19,104 bases of DNA from NCBI GenBank assembly GCA_000697335.1, contig JNEM01011490.1, positions 1 to 19,104 on the forward strand, in the 5' to 3' direction. The notes beneath the pieces were generated by a model that worked only from the letters and a program-made list of their open reading frames with translations, was not told the DNA's origin and did not search any database. Positions 7,552 to 17,083 of this stretch are shown here, piece by piece. Within the stretch, counting starts at the first letter, position 1, and each line of letters starts with the position of its first letter. This stretch comes from Conidiobolus incongruus B7586. Taxonomy: Eukaryota; Entomophthoromycota; Entomophthoromycetes; Entomophthorales; Conidiobolaceae. Both the position numbers and the translations under genes were made by a program.

Positions 7552-8432
7552 AATAAGTGATTTAAAATTGTTAACTAATTCTTTTATATTATTGGAAAAT
7601 GACTATCAATTTGAGGATTATCTAATTTGTCAACAAAATGACAGTTTGAATATGAAGCCCTAATCTATGAATATAATCATATAAAATCAACTCGTTTACA
7701 ATGGATATTCTATGAGAATTGTTATGATATATCCAGCAGCACTATTGTTTAATAATAACTAGAATGAAATTTTGCATAAACTTTTATTCTTTATATTACT
7801 TCGTCTTCTTGTGCATTGAAATTGTGGATTGTTTATATAACTCTAGAAATTGAGAAAATCCATAACATTTATTAAATAAGAGTTATTTTCAGATTATTTT
7901 AAAAATTTTCGTTATTTGAAAATACATAGAATTATAATGATATTGTTTATTATATTTATTTATTTATTTATTCGTGTTATATACGAGAGATTTTAAATAA
8001 CATGTTATATAATTTTGAACTGGACTGAATTATAATATATTTTTTATTTTTGTTTCATTTATTTTTAGTTTTGATACATAATATGTTGTTATGCAGGTTG
8101 TGATATTGATATATTATTTATTATTCAAAATTACAACTTTTATCATATTTATTTTTAAAATATCTTATTGGAAAATACAAACTTATGTTAAAATCCTTGA
8201 AATGATATTTATTTATATAAATTATTGAACAATTAACAAATAAATAATGTGATAACTATGTATTTGATTTAGGTTGAAAGCATTAAGCCTAAGAAACTAA
8301 ATTAAATAAAAATATATAAATTATAGTTTAAAAATGATTAATACTTACATTAAAAAGAATTGTAAAAATAATGAATAAATTATGTAGGTTATCAAAAAAA
8401 ATATTTAGTGAAAGAAAAATATGTTAAATCAA
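7552..8432. other. Promoter of gene A and AT-rich spacer
   Basis: This holds the upstream region of gene A, then stop-rich A/T DNA up to the tRNA gene. An 11-base element, AATTTGAGGAT (7608-7618), recurs at 10961-10971 upstream of gene C. It could be a shared control site, but B lacks an exact copy close upstream. Confidence 0.5.
7581..7588 (-). promoter_or_regulatory. TATA-like box of gene A
   Basis: On the minus strand TATAAAAG lies 30-37 nt before the first ATG of gene A and 48-55 nt before the second in-frame ATG. Confidence 0.4.
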
Positions 8433-8506
8433 GCTCCCATAGCTCAGTTGGTTAGAGCGTGGTGCTAATAACGCCAAGGTCACAGGTTCGATCCCTGTTG
8501 GGAGCA
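8433..8506 (+). tRNA. tRNA-Ile, anticodon AAU
   Basis: A full 74-nt cloverleaf can be drawn. Acceptor GCTCCCA pairs with TGGGAGC, D-stem GCTC with GAGC, anticodon stem TGGTG with CGCCA (one G-T pair) around the loop CTAATAA, and T-stem ACAGG with CCTGT. The discriminator is A. The anticodon AAT is read as inosine-AU after modification and decodes isoleucine. There is no intron. Internal promoters are visible: A box TAGCTCAGTTGG at 8440 and B box GGTTCGATCCC at 8485. The first run of four T follows about 25 nt downstream and can serve as the Pol III stop. Confidence 0.97.
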
Positions 8507-9261
8507 TTGTAATTTATTTGTTGAAATCATGCTTTTAAGTACATTTGATTTCAATTTTTTTTATATTCTTATAAGTTATAAATTCATCATATTACTTTTT
8601 TTATATATCAATTAATATATTAAAACAATTATATTATTTTACACTGTAAAAATTTGTTTCTTAACACTATTTGATTTTTACATCAATTTTAAAATTTGAA
8701 CAACTTAATTTTTTTCCAATAATCAATATGTAATATATTATATATAATTCTTTTATATTTGATATATAAAATATATCAAATATACTTGAAAAATGACTTT
8801 CGATAATTTTATCAAATTTTCAAGTTTTGAAATTTGGAGAATTCTAATTTAATAGAATTTAACAAATTAATTGAATCCTTATATGATGTACTAAAGATTA
8901 GAAATAAAAAATAGTTACTTAAATATACGCTCATAGCTTGTTCAAATATATTAAATTTTTATTAGAATTTGGTCCAAAAAAATTGAGTGAATTATCAATT
9001 TTCAAGTTTGAAAGAATGATAAAATATTGTAAAATCTCATTATTAAAAGAGTATCAATAAAAAGATAATAGACTAAGTTGAATAATATTAACTGTATCAT
9101 TTCACTTTCAAAATTTTGATCAGCTATACTAAAAATTAAAAATATAAGTAAATCCGATATTAATATGTTTATATTTATTACTCAAAAAAGAACTGTTGAA
9201 ATATTATGATAGTAATGTAAATAATCTTAGTTTTTATAGTAATCAATTCCAATGTCTAACT
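8507..9261. other. AT-rich spacer between the tRNA and gene B
   Basis: Stop-rich A/T sequence in which I see no gene. It must contain the 3' untranslated region of the minus-strand gene B. Confidence 0.6.
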
Positions 9262-9423
9262 TTAAAAATTACCAGAATTATCAATAATAATTGTAGAACT
9301 TGATACATTCCCAATAGCTTGTTTAGCTTCGAAGAGTGTTGGAATTATACTATCGCCAGTGGGCAGTGAACCAATTGAAACGAATGACAATAAGATAAAA
9401 ATCTGAATAATTACTAAATTCAT
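9262..9423 (-). CDS. Small secreted protein B, LF/Q/GN peptide family, 53 aa
   Basis: This 53-aa frame is far below usual gene-finding limits. It begins with a signal peptide (MNLVIIQIFILLSFVSIGS). The mature part of about 34 residues, without cysteines, carries IIPTLFEAKQAIGNV and ends with Asp-Asn-Ser-Gly-Asn-Phe. It aligns with gene A over IP-x-LF-x-AKQA-x-GNV with no more than small gaps. Even the MNL start is shared. The G+C rises in the mature part compared with the flanks. A TATA-like box lies 55-60 nt upstream. The end could be altered if GGTAAT near the stop acts as a splice donor, but the paralogue at 10360 stops at the same place, so the unspliced end is preferred. Role unknown. 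Confidence 0.75.
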   Translation of the reverse strand: MNLVIIQIFILLSFVSIGSLPTGDSIIPTLFEAKQAIGNVSSSTIIIDNSGNF

Positions 9424-10359
9424 ATTAAATAATCAAAAATTTTAAACTCAATAAAATTTTTTCAAAATACTTAATCATTTATATTTAAATTTGAATTCAA
9501 ACCAATTGTCACATCTACTATTATATTTACCAAATTTTCATAATCTTAGTAAAAAATTTTGATAGTTCTTTATTAAAAACATTCTTAAAATTGATAATAT
9601 TTGGTAAGATAATTTATTAAATATATACACTATGTCCAGTCTAGTGAAATTTCTCTAAATTATTTTTTAATTTTTATAATTTTTAAAGCCTTATGTTAAG
9701 TTAATGAAATGTGGATATAGGTATTTGAACTATGTTATTGAATTAAAATAATTGTAAAATTAAACATATATATCTTTGATTCATAATGTTTGCTTAAATT
9801 ATATATATTCATAATTATATTTAAAAATAATCATTTTTAATTGATTCATAACAGTTCTTTCTCAATTTATATATATATATTTGATTAATATCAGTTATTT
9901 AGTTACAATATATACGATTTAATAGTATCCTAGTTTTATTTAAATTGTTAATATAAGTTACAGATTGATTATTTTATATATGACTAATTCATTCACTATA
10001 TTATTTATTTATATATTTTATTATTAGTCATTCTAATTAAAATCAATTCATATAATATATTCATTATTTGAAATTATTGATAGAAATAATGTGATTGATA
10101 CTTTTTTATACAAAAAATTTGTTATATATTATCATTAATATTCGATATAATTTATTAAAAAATTTTGTAGTATAATTATATATTAATAGATTATAAACAT
10201 GAGAATTATTTGATATTATAATATAACAAAATCATTTTATCGAAATTTATAATATATAAAAGATCAAAGTTACAAAATAATTTATTAAATTTTAATGAGA
10301 ATACAATATTATGAGAATGAGCAAAATAATGAGATCTAAAGGTCATTACCAAATAATGA
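9424..10359. other. Promoter of gene B and AT-rich spacer
   Basis: Apart from the TATA-like box there is only stop-rich A/T DNA. The right part should hold the 3' end of the gene C transcript. Confidence 0.6.
9478..9483 (-). promoter_or_regulatory. TATA-like box of gene B
   Basis: On the minus strand TATAAA lies 55-60 nt before the gene B start codon, much the same spacing as in gene C and the precursor gene. Confidence 0.4.
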
Positions 10360-10515
10360 TTATGAAGAGTTATCCACATTATTTGTAGTCCAACCGATAT
10401 TTCCAGACCCTTGACTACTATCGAAGAGAGCAGGTTCCACGACATCAGTGACTGGGATGGCCATTACAAAAAAAGAGGCGACCAAAATGAAAAGTGTTAC
10501 AATTATAGACTTCAT
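10360..10515 (-). CDS. Small secreted protein C, LF/Q/GN peptide family, 51 aa
   Basis: A 51-aa frame with a clear signal peptide (core IIVTLFILVASFFVMA, likely cut after VMA). The mature peptide is about 33 residues without cysteines and includes EPALFDSSQGSGNI and a Val-Asp-Asn-Ser-Ser end. It shares P-x-LF-x3-Q-x2-GN-[IV] and the Asn-Ser terminus with genes A and B at matching spacing. The family residues are kept while the sequence around them has diverged, which suggests an old tandem duplication under selection. Codons in the mature part are relatively G+C-rich. A TATATAAG box lies 57-64 nt upstream, and a perfect 14-bp palindrome sits about 150 bp upstream. Function unknown. Confidence 0.75.
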   Translation of the reverse strand: MKSIIVTLFILVASFFVMAIPVTDVVEPALFDSSQGSGNIGWTTNNVDNSS

Positions 10516-10571
10516 AACAATTCAGTTATTCTGTTAAATGAATAGATGGCATTATTAGTTCATTTCATCAC

Positions 10572-10579
10572 CTTATATA
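10572..10579 (-). promoter_or_regulatory. TATA box of gene C
   Basis: On the minus strand TATATAAG, followed by G, lies 57-64 nt before the gene C ATG. Confidence 0.5.
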
Positions 10580-10666
10580 CTAATTTTCTAATTTTGAATT
10601 ATTTGATTACATCAATAAATTATTTAATGATAATCTATTTAAATTTACCAAAAAAATATTTTAAAT

Positions 10667-10680
10667 GTGATGATCATCAC
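10667..10680. promoter_or_regulatory. 14-bp perfect palindrome upstream of gene C
   Basis: GTGATGATCATCAC reads the same on both strands. It lies about 150 bp before the gene C start and next to an unusually G-rich patch (10691-10722). It resembles a site for a dimeric transcription factor. Confidence 0.4.
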
Positions 10681-12171
10681 TTGTAAATTGAGATTGTTGG
10701 GAGGCGTGATTTAGGATGGGGTAATTATCAATATTGTTTGAGATTAATATACAAGAGCGATAATAGTTTTATATTGAGTAAATTATATTATCTAATTGGA
10801 TATATAATAAGTTAAGTTAATATCGTAGAATAAAATTTTATCTTGTATTTGATTTTATTATATATTCATTATTATTTAACATAAAACACTTAATCAATTA
10901 TAATAATTTAACAAAATTATTATTTTCAATGTATCCTCTAATCAAAATAATTTAGTTTACAATTTGAGGATATATGTTTGCAAGGAAATGTTTTATAAAC
11001 TGATAGTATATAGTGATTTAGTATAATATAAGGTTCATCATCGTTTAACAACTATTTATGAATATATTTTATTAAACTAGCTATTAGCTGTAATTAAACA
11101 ATTACTCAATATAATATCTATTTTTAATAGTGAATATTTTTTTTGATATAAATAATTATAATTTGAAATTTGGTATCATTAAACAACTACATCTTGTCAA
11201 CAGAAATTTATTATCAAATTCATATGCATCAATGTAAAATATAGCAATGATAAACCTATAATTTTTTGAGATAATAACTTTGAAATAATATAATATCAGA
11301 CTATCTAAATTATATTTGAGTTTACTATTTATAACACTGTGTTTTAAATAAGTCAAAATCTTAATAAAATAATGATACTTTAATGTCTTGAGAAAAGTAG
11401 AAAATACAAATTTTTATTTAAGATTCAATTTTTACTAATATATATAATATTAAAGTTATTATCAACAAGATGAATTTAATAAATAATTTTTTATTTTAGA
11501 AATTTATCAAAATGGTATAAATAATTATATATTACTCAAAAAAGGTCACATATTTGACATTTTTTCATAACAAATATAAATAAAAATCTGACTTAATAGT
11601 GAAAAAAATTATATAATTAAATATTTTTTTATAAATTTTTGTATATGGTTGTATTGCTCAATTAATAGAAAAAAATCAAAATCAAGATCTAATAAAAGTT
11701 AGAAAAATATTGTAAATAGAATATATAGATATGATTAAGTTGAATAAGTTTTAGTGATTCTAAGTTGGCTAATGGTAATAGAAGGGATTACCAAGATTTG
11801 AATAATAATCTAATGTTGATAAGTAATTAGTGGTAATTATAGATGATTTAGAATATTAATATAGCAAAAAATACTAATTAAAATTATTTAAAGTTTAGAA
11901 TATAAATAGATTTAATATTTGAATAATGTTTATGCAATTTTAATAAGATATAAACTATACTTCATAATATTCAGTATATTTAAATTTGTAATATTTGAAT
12001 AGTAAATAAAACTCAACTTAATAATATTAAAATAATTGAACTCAGAAGTATAAATACCCTCTATTAAACAATTTGCTGAAATATACAATAGTCATAAAAA
12101 TCCTAATAATTTAACCAAGGAGTGCAAATTAATTAGTTAATATTTAAGTTGGAATCCTTCTCAACTCCAAT
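10681..12171. other. AT-rich intergenic DNA
   Basis: Apart from the G-rich patch near 10691-10722, nothing coding is visible. A 66-codon frame at 11156-11356 has random-AT composition and is not called. Confidence 0.6.
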
Positions 12172-12444
12172 CTAGTCCTGTGTTATATTTCCAGTTACGG
12201 AATTTGAATTTTTTTCGCTTGAGTCCATCTCATTTATAATATAGTCCAATTTATCGTTAAAATCATTCACTCTATTTGCGAGACTTTCCAACAAGGAGTT
12301 AGCTTGTTCCATCTCATTCAACATCATTTGAACATCCAACATGGAAGAGATAGGATTGTTATTTAGCTTACTTTCCCACCCCTTCAACTCTTGTTCTAAT
12401 TTTGATAGCTCGTTGAAATCTATGTCAATAGGCTTTTTAGACAT
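12172..12444 (-). CDS. Small coiled-coil protein, 90 aa
   Basis: The product is 90 aa, hydrophilic and without a signal peptide. Nearly all of it (about residues 8-75) has heptad-like spacing of Leu, Met and Ile. Examples are ELSKLEQELKGWESKL, then a break at NNNPIS, then MLDVQMMLNEMEQANSLLESL and RVNDFNDKLDYIINEM. This suggests two helices that form a coiled coil in a complex. The tail is polar (SSEKNSNSVTGNITQD). Size and shape recall small subunits of BLOC-1/BORC or kinetochore complexes, but no diagnostic motif lets me name it. The ATG follows an A-rich leader. No TATA box is near, as for the DUF4272 gene. An upstream exon cannot be excluded. Confidence 0.72.
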   Translation of the reverse strand: MSKKPIDIDFNELSKLEQELKGWESKLNNNPISSMLDVQMMLNEMEQANSLLESLANRVNDFNDKLDYIINEMDSSEKNSNSVTGNITQD

Positions 12445-12808
12445 TTTATTTAGTCTTTTTATTTATTTGAGTTAATTTTAAGTGAATTGACTGTTTAATT
12501 TATTTCAAATATATTAATTGTATGACAGAAGATCATTATGGGATCATTGGATATTGCATTTATCAAATGCAAAAACTGTAAAATTGAGTTAAATTATAAT
12601 ATTTTAAAATATAATTATTTAGCAGATATATAAATTTACTTGATATATAGTTATATTTTTAATTAATATGAATAATGATTTTATAAAATTTATATTATTA
12701 TAGATTAAAAATTTAATTTAATACAGTAATATCGATATTAATTTCGAAGTATCATTCTTTCATCTAATATTCTTTTTGATTTATTTGTATCTTTTTAAAA
12801 GTACCAAA
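12445..12808. other. Promoter side of the coiled-coil gene
   Basis: A/T-rich DNA with no TATA box close to the start codon. The dyad at 12554-12572 and two GATCATT copies near 12532-12548 are the only structured elements. Confidence 0.5.
12554..12572. promoter_or_regulatory. 8-bp inverted repeat upstream of the coiled-coil gene
   Basis: TTGCATTT and AAATGCAA flank ATC, a perfect dyad 110-128 nt before the coiled-coil gene start. It is a candidate activator or repressor site. Confidence 0.35.
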
Positions 12809-13060
12809 ATGGTAGCAATAATACAAAAAATTTTATGTACTATCCATTTAATTAATGTATATATTAAGAAAATGATTACTAAAAATAAATATTTATGTTC
12901 TATACTAGACACTCTAATTAATATAGAATCGCTGATACTTATTAAAGTGGCAAATTATTTTTGTAAAATCGTTATTTTTAAATATAATCCAAGAATCCAG
13001 TTAGCCTTGGTGCGATTAATTGGTAATACTATTGGAACAGTTGTACATAGAAGATTTTGA
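12809..13060 (+). CDS. Doubtful 83-aa hypothetical frame
   Basis: From an ATG in AAAATGG context the frame stays open for 83 codons. The first two thirds have a random AT-rich look, with many Ile, Lys and Asn. The last part (RIQLALVRLIGNTIGTVVHRRF) uses more balanced codons and reads more like real protein. No domain, signal peptide or neighbour supports it. It may be chance, a decayed gene, or the last exon of something I cannot see. Confidence 0.2.
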   Translation: MVAIIQKILCTIHLINVYIKKMITKNKYLCSILDTLINIESLILIKVANYFCKIVIFKYNPRIQLALVRLIGNTIGTVVHRRF

Positions 13061-15362
13061 CTATGTTAAATTACATCAATGAATAGAACATATTACTCTC
13101 TTTATCAATTTTTATTAGATCATTTAAAATTTATTTCAATGATTAAGGATCAGACAAGTTCAATATTTTCATTGTAAATAAAAATAAAATAATTGATAAA
13201 CCCAGGATTTATTATTTCAATTGATGTAACTATTCTGATATCATTCAATTAAACCTTTTTTATGCTTTATAATTGAACCTTTATTACCTGTTATGGTATT
13301 CAATGTGAACTATTCATAAAAACGCATTAATAACATCAATATAATTGAAATAACGATTACATAATTAAAATATATTATTCACCACAAATTTTGACTAAAT
13401 AAATTTAATTTTTTTATATAAGAATTTTTACCGATTTTGACTGATCTGTATATATTATTATTTTCATTGATTCTTCTTTCTCTTTTCATTATTAAATTAA
13501 TAGTTATTTTAAATTTTCAAAATTAATATATCTTTACGAAATACGTTTCAAGCTGTTAATAAATAATTTCTAATGAATTTAATAGTCATGGTTGAAAGGT
13601 CTGTTTTCAATAATCAGATATACCATCGATTCTATAATTAAAAATAAATTAAAATGCTTGTATTTTCAATGTATCTAGAATCAATATTAAAAGCATCAAT
13701 TCAGCCAAAATATATGATTTTCCTTCAAATATGAGAGCTCCATAATTTTTTTAATTTAATTGTACTAGAATTAATCCATAATCTGATAGTACTATTATGC
13801 AAGTTGCCCTGTTTAACTGGAAAATTGCATAAATGGTTCTACTAGTAACAAATACCAAGGGATATCTAAAAATTATGAAGATTATGTAGTATAATATCAA
13901 TATATAAATGGGTAAATAAATAATGAACTAAATATAAATGTATATAAACTTGGTTAATCAAATTAATTAATTTATCCTCCAATATAATATTTATAATAAT
14001 TGCCGTATATTAACCAAGAATTTCAATTACACAAAATTTAAAATTTGTACAAGCTTAAAAATGTGATATTTTTTCTATAATTAGTTTAAAACCAGTATAT
14101 TGTAAGAATATTTTACCATATAATTATTGTAACAATAAGTTATTTTAACTTAAAAATTTTTTAATTTACTTTAATATATTTAATTATAATCTTAATTTAG
14201 GTCGTAAAATTTAAATTAATAGAAAATTTGATAAGAATTTAGTTAATATAATCAAATTTGAAAGTTGTGTGGAAACAAATATATTCTATTTATCAATTAT
14301 AAATCAATATATATTTTTCTATGAATAATCAAGGTGTGTTTTTATCTATGGCATTATTATATTAATTAATTTGTATTTACTAATACAACAGTTGACTGAC
14401 ATCTAATAATCAAATTTCACATAATTAAAAATAATTGACAAATTTTCTTAATAAAGTGGGAATTCGGAAAAATATTTCGTTTTTCAATTTTATTTATTTC
14501 TTAATATACTCCAAATTGCATCAAAATTAAAATAATTGTGTAATCCTTAATTCATTATTATCTTATTATTAAATTTTAATAATTTTTGTTGAATTAATAA
14601 TGATTTGAAATTTTTAAATTATTAAATTTGTTTACTAATTTAGATTAATCCAATAATTATTAATTAAAGTTCCGGGATAAAAAATTCAGATAAGGAAAAG
14701 CTATATATCGCTAAGCGATCAATTAATATTCATATAAGAAATTTTGATATATTAGAAACTGTACATCGTCTGATACCTAAAGCTGTATTTTTAGTGAAAC
14801 GTTATAATATCACTTTTGCACCCTTTTGAAACCATAGTAATTTATTTCATTATGCAAATTTTCAATTTAGGCAAAAATTTGTTAATTAATTCGGTCACAA
14901 TATCTTTATTTCCTTTTTAAGGGTAACTTTTTATCATTTTGAAAGATGAACCAATATTATGCTGATTTCAATTGAATGTGAACAATAGTGGCAGATTGAT
15001 TGGTTAATAAAATATGTCTCAAACTTTCATTTAAGATATATTTTCATTTCCGCAGAGAATATCCAATGAAATCATGGCAGTTGAATTCCTTTGTTAGTGA
15101 TGATTTGTATGGTTTCTGAGAATCATTCATTCTGAATAGAAGTTCATAGAAATCACAAGAAACCTAAAGATTTCAGTTATTTTTACAATTAAATTGGCAA
15201 TTTTTATATATTGTTTCAATTAAAATAAGTATATAAATCCCCTGAATCCATTTAGTATAATTACTCCAACTCTTGAAATTTATTATTTTCGTTGCTGTTA
15301 CAATTAGATTTTATATAAATACTGCCTCTAACAGAATAAAACAAACATTTTTTAATTGATAA
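13061..15362. other. Long AT-rich intergenic region and transporter promoter
   Basis: No gene is visible. The left 1.6 kb is featureless A/T DNA. From about 14690 the G+C rises a little. This part holds a 6-bp dyad (ATCGCT-A-AGCGAT, 14707-14719), three CCAAT boxes in either orientation (14951-14955, 14999-15003, 15063-15067), a TATATAAA with an adjacent CCCCT (15231-15243) and the proximal TATA box, as expected of a regulated fungal promoter. Confidence 0.5.
15312..15320 (+). promoter_or_regulatory. TATA box of the transporter gene
   Basis: TATATAAAT ends 43 nt before the ATG at 15363. A second TATATAAA about 125 nt upstream of the ATG, followed by a CCCCT stress-element-like motif, could mark an alternative start site. 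Confidence 0.5.
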
Positions 15363-16637
15363 ATGTCAGTGTCTGATATCCCAATCTTTCCCCTAATTGC
15401 TACTTCGGTACAATCTATTTTACAAGTAGCTCTAGTTTGCTTCGCTGGTTATGTTTTAACCAGACGAGGCTTACTAGATCAAAAACTTCAAAAGGTGACT
15501 TGTTTCCATTTTGAATTCTAATGTCATAAAATTAACCATATTTGATAGAGTATTTCTAAGCTTAATCTCACCTTCTTTACCCCATGTCTACTATTTACCA
15601 AAATGGCTTCAACCATTAATTTAAAAACTTTCTTAGCTATGTGGCCGATACCTATTATTTTCGGTCTAGTGATCCTTTCTACCATCCTTATCTCTTCCCT
15701 TGGTGCTAAAATTTTTGGTATTTCGGAATACCATAAGAGATTCATGACCTTTACAATGATGTTCTCTAATAATAACAGCTTGCCCATTTGCCTCATTCAA
15801 AGTATTGCAGTAAGTGCAGTATATCAACAGCTAAGATGGGATCCCAGAGATACAATGCAAGAAATTGAAGCCCGAGGCATTTCATATATTGTTATTTATT
15901 CCGCTATTACTAATTTTGTCCGCTGGAGTTACGGCCTTAATTTATTAAAGAACGGTCCTAATGCACCCGAATCTACTGTAAATGATGCTACTCTTGAACA
16001 GGGTCCATCCACTAGTGCTACTGAAACTACACCCTTAGTTCCCAAATCAAATACCACTAATACAAATGAAAACAATGATAAAGGTTGTATTGTTGAATTA
16101 TTGAAAAATGCATTCAACAGGGTTGCTTCTATGTTCAATCCTCCTCTTTTGGCTATCTTCTTGGCTCTTATTGTTGGTTTCATTCCTCCACTCAAAAACT
16201 CTTTATATGGTCAATCCCCTGTTTTAGATTCCTTGGCAGATGCTATCAAACTTTGTGGTCAAGCTTCAATTCCTCTCATCTTAATTTGTTTGGGTAGTCA
16301 GATTTACCAGCTCTCTAAAGGAGATACTACACATAACCATACTGTTGTATATTATGTTATTTTTAGCAGATTCGTTCTTACCCCTATCGTTGTCATCAGT
16401 GTATTGCTCTTTTTCCGACCATATTTTGCCCTTGGTGATGATCCAGTCTTTGTTTTAGTAATGATGATCCTCATCGCTTGTCCAACAGCTATTAATCTCA
16501 TGCAAATTTGTCAAACCATTGGTAAATATGAGAACGACTTAGCCGTTCTCTTATTCTACTCGTATATCTTAGCCATTCCCATCCTTACCGCTCTCGTTAC
16601 TTTATTCTTGTTTATTATTCAAGTGATCCCCTTCTAA
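15363..16637 (+). CDS. Auxin efflux carrier (AEC/PIN-like) family transporter
   Basis: Predicted multi-pass carrier of the Mem_trans (auxin efflux carrier) family, likely in the ER or another endomembrane; substrate unknown in fungi. Exon 1 (15363-15494, 44 codons) and exon 2 (15549-16637) join in phase 0 across a 54-nt intron (GTGACT donor, GATAG acceptor), giving 406 aa. The splice restores the conserved stretch LQKSISKLNLTFFTPCLLF, so the in-frame ATG at 15603 is internal. Other landmarks are NNNSLP (118-123), ARGISY (152-157), RWSYG (169-173), and NPPLLAIFLALIVGF near 241-255. A polar Ser/Thr/Asn loop (about 180-223) separates an N-terminal helix bundle from a C-terminal one of about five helices. 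This matches the fungal ECM3-like branch in layout. The gene stands alone; the promoter has CCAAT and TATA elements, and AATAAA follows at 16740. Confidence 0.92.
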
Positions 16638-16739
16638 ATTAATTGCATTTGACGTAATATTCACTTAACTAAATGAAATTTGGCCCAATTCATTCATTTT
16701 TCATCATTAATTCAAAACCATTTCTTTGTAATTTTAAGT

Positions 16740-16745
16740 AATAAA
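16740..16745 (+). terminator. Polyadenylation signal of the transporter gene
   Basis: AATAAA lies about 100 nt after the stop codon, just before the sequence returns to the intergenic A/T background. Confidence 0.4.
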
Positions 16746-17051
16746 CAGAAATTTTAACTATAAGTAATATTCTACATATTTGGTTATGTTTTTTGCTTAC
16801 TACCTTATAAAGTTCGAATTTAAACTCTATAATTTATGGGTAAATTGTATTGTTGGAACCAATTAATGAAAATATATTGATTTATTCCTTTTAAATAGGA
16901 TCAAATAAAACTATTTGTTGGATTTGAATTACTAATTTGTAATATTTTTTATTCAGTGAGTGCATTCTATTCTACGTTTTATTATTGTTATTTTCACATT
17001 AAAATTATCAAATATTTCATAACAAAATATCAAAATTGAAAGAATTTTAAA

Positions 17052-17052
<1 letters not shown>

Positions 17053-17082
<30 letters not shown>
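17053..17082. repeat. TAA trinucleotide microsatellite, ten units
   Basis: Ten perfect TAA units in a row, likely to vary in length between strains. Confidence 0.9.

Positions 17083-17083
<1 letters not shown>

Noticed and set aside
10206-10445. 79-codon minus-strand frame overlapping gene C
   Set aside because: It is another frame over the 3' half of gene C, lacks family features and runs into plain A/T sequence; the signal-peptide frame explains the region better.
11156-11356. 66-codon minus-strand frame
   Set aside because: Random-AT composition with no domain, signal peptide or neighbour support.
15097-15135. C/D snoRNA-like boxes (GTGATGA followed by two CTGA)
   Set aside because: The boxes are too close together and no terminal stem could be drawn, so this is probably chance in the promoter.
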